The notes under the pieces are model-generated. The model had not been told where the DNA came from and did no database searches. It was given only the letters and a program-made list of their open reading frames with translations. 43,117 nt of DNA from Bacteroidales bacterium (GTDB taxonomy: Bacteria > Bacteroidota > Bacteroidia > Bacteroidales > UBA932). Each line of letters begins with the position of its first letter. The stretch's first letter is position 1. This document shows positions 42,551-43,117 of this stretch, piece by piece. The stretch spans positions 1-43,117 of the forward strand of contig JAFZED010000038.1 in the NCBI GenBank assembly GCA_017560825.1, given 5' to 3'. The position numbers and the translations under genes are program-made.

Positions 42551-43117
42551 ATGAAGACATTGAAACTATTGGCGGCAGCTGCCCTGATGAGCTGCTTTAC
42601 AGCGAATGCCCAGGAGCTGGTCATCAGAATCGATGATATGGGAGCCCTGCACTCCGTAAACGAAGCAAGCATCGACACCTACAAGAACGGAATCGCACAA
42701 TCGGCAGAAGTACTGGTTGTAGGTTCCTGGTTCCCGGAGGCCGTAAAGATGCTGAAGGAGAATCCGGGACTTGATGTAGGCGTACATCTTGCCATCACAA
42801 GCGAATGGGAGAACGTAAAGTGGAGACCACTTACAGACTGTCCCAGTCTTGTGGATGAGAACGGCTACTTCTTCCCAATGATGGGCCCTAACGCCGCTTA
42901 TCCCGGACAGTCGATAATGGAGAATATGGCCAATTTCGACATCAACGAGATCGAGAAGGAGTTCCGCGCCCAGATCGAACTGGCCCTCAAGAACATCCCG
43001 CAGGTTACGCATATATCAGGTCATATGATGTCCACAGCATTCAACCCTCAGGTGATGGAGGTCGTACAGAAGCTCTCGGAAGAGTACAACCTTCCGTCAA
43101 TTGACCGCGGAGAGGCA
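42551..43117 (+). CDS. YdjC/ChbG-family carbohydrate deacetylase (partial)
   Basis: The first 189 codons are visible and the gene runs off the right edge. A signal peptide (MKTLKLLAAAALMSCFTANA) precedes the YdjC/ChbG fold. The metal-binding pattern is Asp28/Asp29 in RIDDMGALHSVNEA, His79 in VGVHLAITSEW and His158 in HISGHMMSTAFNP. Members of this family deacetylate N- or O-acetylated oligosaccharides (chito-oligosaccharides in the case of ChbG). Here the role is probably glycan deacetylation within the PUL, though the terminator at 42511-42534 separates it from the upstream gene. The start at 42551 is the first ATG after that terminator and begins the signal peptide. Confidence 0.85.
   Translation, partial: MKTLKLLAAAALMSCFTANAQELVIRIDDMGALHSVNEASIDTYKNGIAQSAEVLVVGSWFPEAVKMLKENPGLDVGVHLAITSEWENVKWRPLTDCPSLVDENGYFFPMMGPNAAYPGQSIMENMANFDINEIEKEFRAQIELALKNIPQVTHISGHMMSTAFNPQVMEVVQKLSEEYNLPSIDRGEA

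Overview
The window looks like a Bacteroidales chromosome segment (gut or rumen type; GC close to half by eye). The evidence is TAnnTTTG-type -7 promoter boxes, a SusC/SusD pair with a hybrid two-component regulator, lipoproteins with short lipoboxes, an arginine pathway that uses N-succinyl intermediates, and DUF4954 and patatin/Omp85 proteins typical of the phylum. I see no tRNA, rRNA, CRISPR array, insertion sequence or prophage gene.

Layout. 1-11.5 kb is housekeeping: the end of pyruvate phosphate dikinase; a leftward operon rlmN - patatin/Omp85 - recX - DUF4954; recA with a small lipoprotein gene, divergent from rlmN; a helix-hairpin-helix membrane protein; rsmI and an acidic repeat protein; tdk; and a small pair (TTG-started helical protein, exported TSCPD-domain protein). 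11.5-20.2 kb is a complete rightward arginine cluster: acyltransferase (argA-like) - argG - argC - argD - argF' - argB - argE-like - argH. It starts behind a leader with an ARG-box-like site and a nested inverted repeat. The transcarbamylase has the Pro90 that marks succinylornithine specificity. 20.2-22.5 kb holds an SGNH hydrolase and a PatB/MalY C-S lyase.

22.5 kb to the right edge is a polysaccharide utilization locus (PUL) rich in esterases: a hybrid two-component sensor (leftward), then rightward a type-B carboxylesterase, SusC, SusD, a surface lipoprotein with three copies of a Trp-rich domain, two CBM48-like/CE1 esterases, a lipoprotein CE1 esterase, a GH3 glycosidase, another CE1 esterase and the start of a YdjC/ChbG deacetylase. 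The likely target is an esterified (feruloylated or acetylated) hemicellulose oligosaccharide: SusCD and the triplicated lipoprotein bind and import it, the esterases strip acyl groups, and GH3 trims sugars from the non-reducing end. No endo-acting glycanase is visible.

Most unusual observations: (1) reading by eye, the tetramer CATG is absent from the first ~25 kb and from 41.2-43.1 kb, but occurs about thirty times in the susC-GH3 block; (2) a two-hairpin dispersed repeat with conserved stems and a variable loop occurs twice, at 16725-16786 and 22524-22585; (3) the PUL lipoprotein carries three domains whose 26-residue Trp-rich core is nearly identical even at the DNA level; (4) ArgB has a Cys-rich insertion; (5) the arginine operon leader is structured; (6) 20-bp-phased direct repeats lie between the PUL regulator and the PUL. 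Three relatives of the GTCATT-type intergenic repeat are also present.
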